In this document: positions 9,847 to 17,354 of the stretch, in pieces
Layout of the letters: the number at the start of each line of letters is the position of its first letter
Numbering within the stretch: the stretch's first letter is position 1
Assembly: GCA_050298555.1 (NCBI GenBank)
Contig: JBNKUL010000037.1
Location: forward strand, 25,702-89,701
Source: JAPHSX01 sp050298555
GTDB taxonomy: Bacteria; Pseudomonadota; Gammaproteobacteria; Thiohalomonadales; Thiohalomonadaceae
Length of the DNA: 64,000 nt
Reading direction: 5' to 3'
Translations under genes and position numbers: made by a program
Notes under the pieces: generated by a model
What the model saw: only the letters and a program-made list of their open reading frames with translations
Databases searched by the model: none
What the model was told of the DNA's origin: nothing

Positions 9847-11168
9847 TATGCAGTACCGTATTTGGTCTCGACTTCAATGCCGATCTGCTTGAGAAACGGC
9901 GTCGGCAGGATTCCTCCGGCGGAGATGATGACCGCATCATTGTCGATGGTGATCGACTCATCACCCTGCAGCAGCTCCACCCTGTCGTGCTCTATCCGTT
10001 TCACCGTAGAGCGCATCAACAGACGCAGGCGGCCCGCCGACTCGGCCTCGGCAATGCGGCGGCGGTTCTTCTCCTTGGCGCGGCTAAAGGCCTCGCTGCG
10101 GTAGGATAGGGTGACCTCCGTATCCGGCTCATCGGCAATGCTTGCCGCCGCCTCCAGCGCACTGTCGCCACCGCCGACCACCAGCACCCTGCGCCCACGG
10201 TATTGTTGCGGGTCGATGAGGCGGTAGACCACCTTGCTTAGCTCCTCGCCGGGGACATCGAGCTTGCGCGGTGTGCCGCGACGGCCGATCGCCAGCAACA
10301 CCGCACGGCTACGGTAGTCGGCAGAGGAGGTTCGCACCGCGAATCCCTCCTGCTCAGGCTTGATATCCTCAACCCGCGCCCCGCACTCGATGACCAGTTC
10401 GTTGTCGGCGATCACCCCCTCCCAGAACGCCAGTAACTCCTCCTTGGAGACCTCGGTAAAGCCGACCTTGCCGACGATGGGCAGCTTCACCGGGGCGGTC
10501 ATCACCACCTTGCCGCGTGGGAAATGGGCCACCGTACCGCCTAGGCTCTCCTGCTCCAGCACCTTGTAGCGCAGCCCCTTCTCCTTTGCCGCCAGCGCCG
10601 CGCCCAGACCCGCCGGTCCGGCACCGACAATGATGAGGTCGTAATGCCCCTCCCTGCCGAGGCCATCCAGCCGGCTGATCGACGCCACCGCCTCGACACC
10701 CTGGGTGACGGCGTTACGGATAAGCCCCATCCCCCCCAGTTCACCGGCGATATAGAGGCCCGGCACATTGGTCTGGAAATCGGCGGCGACATGGGGGATG
10801 TCGACACCCCGTTTCTCGCTGCCGAAGACCAGGGTAATCGCGCCATGCGGACAGGCGAGTCGACACGCCCCATGACCGATGCAGCGCGTCGGATCAATAA
10901 GGTAGGCCTTGCCATTAATCACCCCCAGCACGTTCCCCTCGGGGCACGCCCTGGCACAACCACCGCTACCGATACAGCGATGGGGGTCGATCAACGGATG
11001 GAGCGAGGCCGGCTCCGTCATCCCAGAGGCCTGCGACTGGGCAAGGCGCTGTGCCGCCCATGCCTCGCGGCGGCTCCGCCGGTAGAGATAGCCCCCCCAG
11101 ATCGCCAGAAACGGCACCAAATAGACCGCCCAGATCATCCAATCGACTTGCTGCATTAGCCACTCCAC
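9846..11168 (-). CDS. Membrane-anchored ferredoxin/FAD-NAD(P) oxidoreductase with altered cluster ligands
   Basis: This 440-residue protein has one N-terminal membrane helix (about 9-29) followed by RRSRR, which places the rest in the cytoplasm. A two-cluster ferredoxin segment (about 58-112) reads CIGSGGCxxxCP (C65, S68, C71, C75) and CIGHGACxxxCP (C96, H99, C102, C106), so the second canonical cysteine is replaced in both halves. After it come an IAGELGGMG motif and a thioredoxin-reductase-like flavoprotein fold with FAD site VGAGPAGLGAA (about 181) and an NAD(P) site VVGGGDSALEAA. It probably moves electrons between NAD(P)H or ferredoxin and a membrane partner. The divergent cytochrome b gene is an obvious candidate partner (inference). 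Its stop overlaps the start of the ankyrin gene. Confidence 0.9.
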   Translation of the reverse strand: MEWLMQQVDWMIWAVYLVPFLAIWGGYLYRRSRREAWAAQRLAQSQASGMTEPASLHPLIDPHRCIGSGGCARACPEGNVLGVINGKAYLIDPTRCIGHGACRLACPHGAITLVFGSEKRGVDIPHVAADFQTNVPGLYIAGELGGMGLIRNAVTQGVEAVASISRLDGLGREGHYDLIIVGAGPAGLGAALAAKEKGLRYKVLEQESLGGTVAHFPRGKVVMTAPVKLPIVGKVGFTEVSKEELLAFWEGVIADNELVIECGARVEDIKPEQEGFAVRTSSADYRSRAVLLAIGRRGTPRKLDVPGEELSKVVYRLIDPQQYRGRRVLVVGGGDSALEAAASIADEPDTEVTLSYRSEAFSRAKEKNRRRIAEAESAGRLRLLMRSTVKRIEHDRVELLQGDESITIDNDAVIISAGGILPTPFLKQIGIEVETKYGTA

Positions 11169-11207
11169 GGTTAACGAATGAAGAAAAGTGTGAACATTTC
11201 ATCATAA

Positions 11208-11239
11208 TTGCGTTATCATTTTTGGGAATATAATCCCAA
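11208..11239 (+). promoter_or_regulatory. Candidate promoter with inverted repeat over the -10, in the divergent cytochrome/oxidoreductase gap
   Basis: In the 109-base gap between the two divergent operons a perfect TATAAT lies at 11229-11234. It has a poor -35 candidate TTGCGT at 11208 with a 15-base spacer, pointing toward the cytochrome operon. An inverted repeat TTGGGA-N6-TCCCAA (11222-11239) brackets the -10, as an operator would. No known regulator consensus fits with certainty. Both operons could be controlled from here. Confidence 0.45.
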
Positions 11240-11277
11240 TTCGAGAGAAAAGATAACACAACAGGGCTCTACATACG

Positions 11278-12162
11278 ATGTCATCGGTAATGGTTAAGGA
11301 AGCGCAGCCAATCTCTACCCCCCTTCTCAGCCGCCTTGGCTGGCTGCTCTTTTTCATGGCTGTCGGCTGGCTGCTCTACCGCGGCTGGCTGCTGCGCGGG
11401 GAGCACTATCTCACTGCCGAGAAGGGGGTCGGCTACCTGCTGGGGATTATCGGCGGCTCCCTGATGCTCGCCCTGCTGCTCTACCCGCTGCGCAAGAACC
11501 TGCGCCTGATGCGCCGCTGGGGCTCCGTATCCATCTGGTTTCGCATGCACATGCTGTTCGGTGTACTCGGCCCGGCACTCATCCTGTTCCACTCCAATTT
11601 CATACTCGGCTCGCTCAACAGTACCGTGGCACTGCTATGCATGCTGCTGGTGGCAGCCAGCGGCCTGATCGGCCGCTTTATCTACACCCGCATCCACTAC
11701 GGCCTCTACGGCAGCAAGGCAACGCTTCAGGAGCTGGGGGAGATCGCCACCTCCAGCAAGGGACGGCTGGAGTGGTTGTGCGGGCGCGACGAGGAGTTCC
11801 AACAGAGGCTGAGACAGGTCGAACTGCTCGCCATGGAGCCGGTCAACGGTATCTGGCACAGCCTCGCCCGCTGGCTGAAGTACACCCTCAGCGCCTGGTG
11901 GATACGCTGGCACCTCGGCCGCCTCACCACCCAGGCGCTCAGGCGCGCCGGACACCTCGCCAAGTGGGACAGCAAGACCCAGCGGCGACAACGCAGGGAG
12001 GCACGCGCCTACCTCAAGCGCTACTTCCAGACGGCCCGCAAGGTACTGGAGTTCAACTTCTATGAACGGATGTTCGCCCTCTGGCACGTCGTTCACCTGC
12101 CCTTCTTTTTCATGATGCTGCTATCGGGAGTGATACATGTCATCGCCGTTCACATGTACTAA
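11278..12162 (+). CDS. Five-helix dihaem cytochrome b-type membrane protein
   Basis: This 294-residue inner-membrane protein has hydrophobic segments at about 18-38, 50-70, 90-108, 113-134 and 268-291, with a basic, probably cytoplasmic loop of about 130 residues between the last two. Two helices each carry a His-X13-His pair: H91/H105 and H273/H287. In NOX, ferric-reductase and related membrane oxidoreductases this spacing binds two b haems stacked across the membrane, ligated between two helices. I infer the same here; the overall sequence is otherwise unlike families I can name. It is the first gene of the cytochrome operon and overlaps the 21-haem gene by 26 bases. A role in passing electrons between the oxidoreductase side and the periplasmic cytochromes is the likely one. 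Confidence 0.85.
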   Translation: MSSVMVKEAQPISTPLLSRLGWLLFFMAVGWLLYRGWLLRGEHYLTAEKGVGYLLGIIGGSLMLALLLYPLRKNLRLMRRWGSVSIWFRMHMLFGVLGPALILFHSNFILGSLNSTVALLCMLLVAASGLIGRFIYTRIHYGLYGSKATLQELGEIATSSKGRLEWLCGRDEEFQQRLRQVELLAMEPVNGIWHSLARWLKYTLSAWWIRWHLGRLTTQALRRAGHLAKWDSKTQRRQRREARAYLKRYFQTARKVLEFNFYERMFALWHVVHLPFFFMMLLSGVIHVIAVHMY

Positions 12163-13690
12163 GGCGCTTTCCCTGCTGCTGGCACTCTTCGTCTGCCTGC
12201 CCGCCCAGGCCGCCAAGATTGAGACGCTGTTGATGCCGGGCAAGGTCATCGAGGGCCATGCCGAGAAGGAGCAGGAGTGCAACAGCTGCCATGCGCGCTT
12301 CAGCAAGGAGACACAGGACCGGCTCTGCCTGAAATGCCACGACAAGATCGACGCCGATATTAGCGACAAGCGCGGCTACCACGGCCAGTCGCCACAGGTA
12401 GCCGCCACGGCCTGCAGCAGCTGTCATACCGACCACAAAGGGCGCAAGGCCGGCATCGTCCTGCTGGAGCGCGACCTGTTCGACCACGAGCAGACCGACT
12501 ATCCGCTACGCGGTGGCCACACCCGTGTCGAGTGCCACAGCTGCCACCAAAAGGGCGAAAAATGGCGTGAGGCGCCAGACAGCTGCATCGCCTGCCACCG
12601 GGATACGGACGTTCATAAGGGCAAGCTGGGCGAGCAGTGCGCCGACTGCCATGGCAGCGAAAGCTGGAACAAGTCGGAGTTCGACCACGACAAGACGAAA
12701 TTCCCGCTCAAGGGCGGCCATCGCGAGACCCTCTGCTCGGGGTGCCACCTCAACCCGCACTACGAAAAGACCCCCAAAGAGTGTGTCAGCTGTCACCGCA
12801 CGGACGACGTCCACCGCAACGGCTACAAGGAGAAGTGCGACAGCTGCCACAACAACGAGGGCTGGAAAAAGGCCAGCTTCGACCACGCCGCTACCGACTT
12901 CAAACTGCGCGGCGCCCACCAGAAGATCGGCTGCGTCAGCTGCCACCGACCGGGCAAGCCGAGCGACAAGACCCCCACCAGCTGCGTTAGCTGCCACCGT
13001 GGCGACGACCCGCACCGCGGACGCAACGGTGAGCGCTGCCAGCAGTGCCACAGCGAGCGCGAATGGGGCCGTTCACGCTTTAACCACGACAAGGACACGA
13101 AGTTCCCGCTACGTGGGCCCCACAAAGAGGCCGGCTGCACCGCCTGTCACGGTGGCGGTGTGAAAAAAGATGCGCCGGTTCGCCAGTGCAGCGACTGCCA
13201 CAAGGGAGAGGACATCCATGACGGTGAGCTCGGCAATCGCTGCGACAACTGTCACCGGGTCGACAGCTGGCAGCAAACCAACCGTTTTGATCACGACCTG
13301 AGCCACTTCCCGCTATACGGCATGCACGCCCTCGCCTCCTGCGAGAGCTGTCACCTGAAGGGGCGCTACGCCTCGCTGCAGCGAGAGTGCAACGACTGCC
13401 ACGACAACGATGATGACCACCATGGCGCGCTGGGCGACTCATGCGGCAGCTGCCACAACGCCAACGGCTGGATGCTGTGGCAATTCAATCACGACAACAC
13501 CGACTTTAGCCTGGAAGGTGCCCACCAGGAGGTCAGCTGCAACAGCTGTCACCAGGAGGCGCCGGCCGACAAAACCCCAACAGCCTGCGCCGCATGCCAT
13601 CAACGTGATGATGCGCACCTTGGCCGTTTCGGCCAGCAATGCCAGCGCTGCCACGACACCACGAAATTCAACGTCAGACCCAACCAGTAG
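12137..13690 (+). CDS. 21-haem periplasmic c-type cytochrome built of three-haem repeats
   Basis: This 517-residue secreted protein has a signal peptide (about 1-25) and 21 CxxCH haem c sites. After a first trio with its own spacing come six units of 66-68 residues with three CxxCH each. Every unit also keeps three histidines outside the haem motifs (in F[DN]H, G-x-H and a DxxH/DDxH element), enough for bis-His ligation of every haem. It resembles cytochrome c3-like or doubled-CxxCH families, but the long regular array is unusual. The start is chosen from GGGAG six bases before the ATG. It overlaps the cytochrome b gene and lies 20 bases before the 20-haem gene. It is probably a periplasmic electron wire; no substrate site is apparent. 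Confidence 0.93.
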   Translation: MSSPFTCTKALSLLLALFVCLPAQAAKIETLLMPGKVIEGHAEKEQECNSCHARFSKETQDRLCLKCHDKIDADISDKRGYHGQSPQVAATACSSCHTDHKGRKAGIVLLERDLFDHEQTDYPLRGGHTRVECHSCHQKGEKWREAPDSCIACHRDTDVHKGKLGEQCADCHGSESWNKSEFDHDKTKFPLKGGHRETLCSGCHLNPHYEKTPKECVSCHRTDDVHRNGYKEKCDSCHNNEGWKKASFDHAATDFKLRGAHQKIGCVSCHRPGKPSDKTPTSCVSCHRGDDPHRGRNGERCQQCHSEREWGRSRFNHDKDTKFPLRGPHKEAGCTACHGGGVKKDAPVRQCSDCHKGEDIHDGELGNRCDNCHRVDSWQQTNRFDHDLSHFPLYGMHALASCESCHLKGRYASLQRECNDCHDNDDDHHGALGDSCGSCHNANGWMLWQFNHDNTDFSLEGAHQEVSCNSCHQEAPADKTPTACAACHQRDDAHLGRFGQQCQRCHDTTKFNVRPNQ

Positions 13691-13710
13691 GGACTTAAGG
13701 GAGTATCACC

Positions 13711-15246
13711 ATGCATCAAACCCATACCGCACGAAGCACCCCCTACCTGGCGCTGCTCTGGCTGTTGCTTCCGACACTGCTCAGCGCGGCCCCGGTAGGC
13801 AGCGATTTCGACCACGCCACCACCGGCTTTGACCTCAACGGCGGACACCAGCTCGCCGAATGCGAGAGCTGCCACCTTGGCGGGGTGTTCCGCGGTACGC
13901 CGCGCCAGTGTGCCGTCTGTCATACACGACGCGAGATCGCCGGCGGCACCGTGATGCCGCCCAACCACATCACCACCAATAACGTCTGCGAGGAGTGCCA
14001 CAGCAGCTATGCCTGGGAGAGCGTCCCGCGTGTCGACCACGCCTCGGTGATCGGCAACTGCTACAGCTGCCACAACGGCGTCTCGGCAGAGGGCAAGCCG
14101 GCCACCCACACGGTCACCTCCAACCAGTGCGACGACTGCCACCGCACCAGCATGTGGGGGGGGACACGCTACGACCATACCGATGTCGTCCCCGGCCAGT
14201 GCAGCAACTGCCACAACAGCAGCCTGGCTGCCGGCAAGGGGATGAAACACATCCCCACCAGCCGCAGCTGTGACGACTGCCATACCACCCACAGCTGGAC
14301 ACCGGCAAACTACGACCACCAGGAGGCAACGCCCGGCCAGTGCTCCACCTGCCATAACGGCTCGATGGCCACAGGCAAACACACCCTCCACATCCCCACC
14401 ACGGCCAGTTGCGACAACTGCCATAGCACCCTCGGCTGGACACCGGCCAGCTACGACCACCTGGACGCGACTCCCGGCCAGTGCTCCACCTGCCATAACG
14501 GCTCGATGGCCGACGGCAAGCACAGCACCCACCTCCCCACCACGGCCAGCTGCGACGAGTGCCACACCACCAGCGCGTGGATGCCGGCAAGCTTCAATCA
14601 CAATGCCGTCTCCCCGGGACAGTGCCACGTCTGCCATAACGGCATCACCGCGACCGGCAAGGACGCCGGCCACCTTGCCACCACCGCCTCCTGCGACGAG
14701 TGCCACACCTCGCTGGCCTGGACACCGGCGAGCGTGAACCACGCCAGCATCTCCCCCGGGACCTGCTCCAGCTGCCACAACGGGGTCGACGCCACGGGCA
14801 AAAACGCGACCCACCTGGCGACCACCGCCTCCTGCGACAACTGCCACAGCACCAGCGCATGGCTGCCTGCCAGCTTTGACCACGCTTCCGCCATAGCGGG
14901 CGGCTGTGCCGCGTGCCACGACGGCTCCACGGCCGAGGGCAAGGGCACCAGCCACCTGCCGACCACCGCCTCGTGCGATAGCTGCCACAGCACCACGGCC
15001 TGGAAGCCGGCAAGCTTTACCCACAGCAGCAGCAACTACCCGGCACATGGGGTACGCCTCGGTTGCAGCGATTGCCACACGAACGGCGGCTACACCATCT
15101 CCTGGACCTTCTCCCCACCCGACTGCATCACCTGTCACGAGAGCGACTTCAGGAAAGAGCACAGCTCGAGCCATCGCAGCAGCTACCACTATTGCGCCGA
15201 CTGCCACGTACACAAAAACTCGCTAAGCAGCGGTGATTGGGAGTAA
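13711..15246 (+). CDS. 20-haem secreted c-type cytochrome built of 47-residue two-haem repeats
   Basis: This 511-residue protein has a signal peptide (about 1-27) and 20 CxxCH motifs. From the third to the sixteenth motif the chain is seven exact 47-residue units with no gap: CxxCH, 19 residues, CxxCH, 18 residues. Each unit has two extra histidines (one in a DH or NH element before the second haem, one in a H-[ILT]-x-T element after it), matching bis-His ligation of both haems. The last four haems have different spacing. No lipobox is present, so it is either periplasmic or exported to the surface through the barrel encoded next. AAGGGAG precedes the ATG. The two polyhaem proteins differ in repeat length and are not simple duplicates. 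Confidence 0.93.
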   Translation: MHQTHTARSTPYLALLWLLLPTLLSAAPVGSDFDHATTGFDLNGGHQLAECESCHLGGVFRGTPRQCAVCHTRREIAGGTVMPPNHITTNNVCEECHSSYAWESVPRVDHASVIGNCYSCHNGVSAEGKPATHTVTSNQCDDCHRTSMWGGTRYDHTDVVPGQCSNCHNSSLAAGKGMKHIPTSRSCDDCHTTHSWTPANYDHQEATPGQCSTCHNGSMATGKHTLHIPTTASCDNCHSTLGWTPASYDHLDATPGQCSTCHNGSMADGKHSTHLPTTASCDECHTTSAWMPASFNHNAVSPGQCHVCHNGITATGKDAGHLATTASCDECHTSLAWTPASVNHASISPGTCSSCHNGVDATGKNATHLATTASCDNCHSTSAWLPASFDHASAIAGGCAACHDGSTAEGKGTSHLPTTASCDSCHSTTAWKPASFTHSSSNYPAHGVRLGCSDCHTNGGYTISWTFSPPDCITCHESDFRKEHSSSHRSSYHYCADCHVHKNSLSSGDWE

Positions 15247-15251
15247 CCGTA

Positions 15252-17351
15252 ATGAAGACGCCTATGACTATCCACCCGATCCCGGCACTACTGCTCATGC
15301 TCTGCCTGTTTGTCGGCGCCAACTCCGCCACGGCCCAGGGTTACGATGCCATCGACACGGTCGAGCTGACACCCGTTGCGGACGGCACCCGCGTAGCGAT
15401 CCGCTTCAACCTCACGCTGCAATACCTTGGTCACACCCCCCGTGACCAGGGGAGGAGACTGTTCGTCGACCTGCGCCTGGTACAACAGGGGGCCGATGAC
15501 AGCCCCCTGCCCGAGGAACAGCAGCTGAAGTTCCAGCCCACGCCACAGGCCCCACTCTCCCGAATCAACTACCGAAGTAGCGGGGAGGGCACCGCCCGCA
15601 TGGAACTGGAACTTTCTAGCCGGGCCCGCTTCGAGCTTAAACCCGACAGCGATTTTCGCGGCATCACCATCACCCTGCTGCCGGTGGTGGGGGACGACAG
15701 CCGAGAGCCACAGCGCGCCACGCCCACGATAGAACGGCAGGCCAGTGCGCTGATGAGAGAGGCACGCAAAAGCCTGGTGGATGAACGCAACTTCCCCAGG
15801 GCCGCCGGCCTCTACCAGCAGGTGATGGACCTACCGGAAAACAGCCAGAGCCAGGCCGCACTGGAGTACCTGGGGCTGAGCTACGAGCGCATGGGAGAAA
15901 GGGAGCAGGCACTGAAGGTGTATCAGGGCTACCTTGCCCGCTACGACACGGGGGATGGCAGCGAGCGGGTACGCCAACGCATGATGAGTCTGGCCACCGC
16001 AACACAACAGGCACAAAAAAAACGACAGCAGAGTAAGCAGGATGGAGAGGGCTGGAAAAACTATGGTGCCCTCTCCCAGCTCTATCTGCATAACGGCAGC
16101 AGCGTCGATGGCAGCGGCAGCGAGACGACCAACTCCTCCATCGTCACCACGCTCAGCCTGGACTCACAGCGCCACGGTAAGCGCTCCGATACCCGTTTAC
16201 GGCTTGCCGCCAGCCAGCAGTACGATCTGCTTAACAGCGAGAGCGGCGACCTCCGTCTCAGTTCGCTCTACCTGCTGCATCGCGACAGGGAGAGTGACTG
16301 GTGGCTGCAGGCGGGCAGGCAGCGCAGCAGCAGGGACGGCGTGTTAAGCCGCTTCGATGGGCTAAAACTGGGTTACCGACTGGGAAAGAGGGTCGAACTC
16401 TCGGCCACTGTCGGTCACCCGGTAATGAGCACCGCGGAGATGCTCGATACCGGTCGGCTGTTTACCGGGCTGGCCCTCGACCTCGGCCCCTTTGCCAAAC
16501 ACTGGGAGCTCTCCCTCTACGCCATAGAGCAGCGTGTCGATACCCTGGTGGATCGCCAGGGCGTCGGCGGTGAGTTGCGTTATTTCAAACCGTCGCTGAC
16601 CGTACTCGGCATGGTCGATTACGATACCTTTTACAGTGAACTGAATATCGGCATGGTGCTGGCCAACTGGACCCTGAGCAACAACACCACACTCAACGCC
16701 TCGCTGGATGTAAGGAAGCTCCCCTTCCTCACCACCAGCAACGCGCTGGTGGGGCAGCTCACCGCCGACAACCAGGCGGTCGAAGATATCGCGCAGTTAC
16801 GCACCCTCTATAGCGATCAGGAGATCTATCAACTGGCCCGCGACCGTACCGCACAGGCGCGCACCGTGACGCTTGGCCTGTCGCACCCGCTCAACAACTC
16901 ACTGCGCATCGCCGCGGATGTTTCGCTCATGCGCACCGGAGCGACCAGCGCCTCCGGCGGTGTCGCCGCCACCGCGGCCAGCGGCGACAACGTCTCGCTC
17001 AACCTGCAGATGATCGGCACCGGCATCCTCAACGGCGATGACCTCACCACCCTCGGTATCCGCGGCAGCAGCAGCGACACCGTAGACAGTGTGGGGCTCT
17101 ATGGCGGCAGCCGCCTGCCACTGCGTAAACCGTGGCGGATCTATCCGCGCCTGAAGCTGGACCAACGCCAGTGGAACAGTGTGGATCAGAGCGAGTTGAT
17201 CTTCTCCCCCTCGATCCAGATCGACTATCGCCTGAACAACATGCGGTTCTGGGCCGAACTGGGTACCGAGTGGGTGGACCGTAGCCTCACCAGCGGTTCG
17301 GAGCAGACCCTCTCCACCTCCGCCATTCTCGGCTACCACTTCACCTTCTAG
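15252..17351 (+). CDS. Outer-membrane beta-barrel with AMIN-like and TPR N-terminal domains
   Basis: This 699-residue protein has a signal peptide ending near ATAQG (about 29), a beta-rich AMIN-like domain (about 31-145), a helical TPR-type region (about 160-255), and an alternating beta-strand region from about 268 to the end. The last residues (LGYHFTF) end in the C-terminal aromatic typical of barrels assembled by the Bam machinery. I start it at the ATG preceded by GGGAG; a TTG five codons earlier is in frame but overlaps the 20-haem gene. Position after two polyhaem cytochromes suggests it is the porin of a porin-cytochrome conduit. It lacks the N-terminal CxxC of MtrB-type porins, and its domain order differs. 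The role is inferred; the barrel call is firm. Confidence 0.85.
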   Translation: MKTPMTIHPIPALLLMLCLFVGANSATAQGYDAIDTVELTPVADGTRVAIRFNLTLQYLGHTPRDQGRRLFVDLRLVQQGADDSPLPEEQQLKFQPTPQAPLSRINYRSSGEGTARMELELSSRARFELKPDSDFRGITITLLPVVGDDSREPQRATPTIERQASALMREARKSLVDERNFPRAAGLYQQVMDLPENSQSQAALEYLGLSYERMGEREQALKVYQGYLARYDTGDGSERVRQRMMSLATATQQAQKKRQQSKQDGEGWKNYGALSQLYLHNGSSVDGSGSETTNSSIVTTLSLDSQRHGKRSDTRLRLAASQQYDLLNSESGDLRLSSLYLLHRDRESDWWLQAGRQRSSRDGVLSRFDGLKLGYRLGKRVELSATVGHPVMSTAEMLDTGRLFTGLALDLGPFAKHWELSLYAIEQRVDTLVDRQGVGGELRYFKPSLTVLGMVDYDTFYSELNIGMVLANWTLSNNTTLNASLDVRKLPFLTTSNALVGQLTADNQAVEDIAQLRTLYSDQEIYQLARDRTAQARTVTLGLSHPLNNSLRIAADVSLMRTGATSASGGVAATAASGDNVSLNLQMIGTGILNGDDLTTLGIRGSSSDTVDSVGLYGGSRLPLRKPWRIYPRLKLDQRQWNSVDQSELIFSPSIQIDYRLNNMRFWAELGTEWVDRSLTSGSEQTLSTSAILGYHFTF

Positions 17352-17354
17352 GAG

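Noticed and set aside
13990..14960. Regular 141-base DNA repeats that might suggest a CRISPR or satellite array
   Set aside because: The repeats are in frame and encode the 47-residue dihaem units, with sequence variation at codon third positions. They are protein repeats.
13600..15213. 537-codon minus-strand open frame opposite the 20-haem gene
   Set aside because: It is Ala/Gly/Val-rich and mirrors the repeated CxxCH units. The plus-strand frame has a signal peptide, ribosome site and regular haem motifs.
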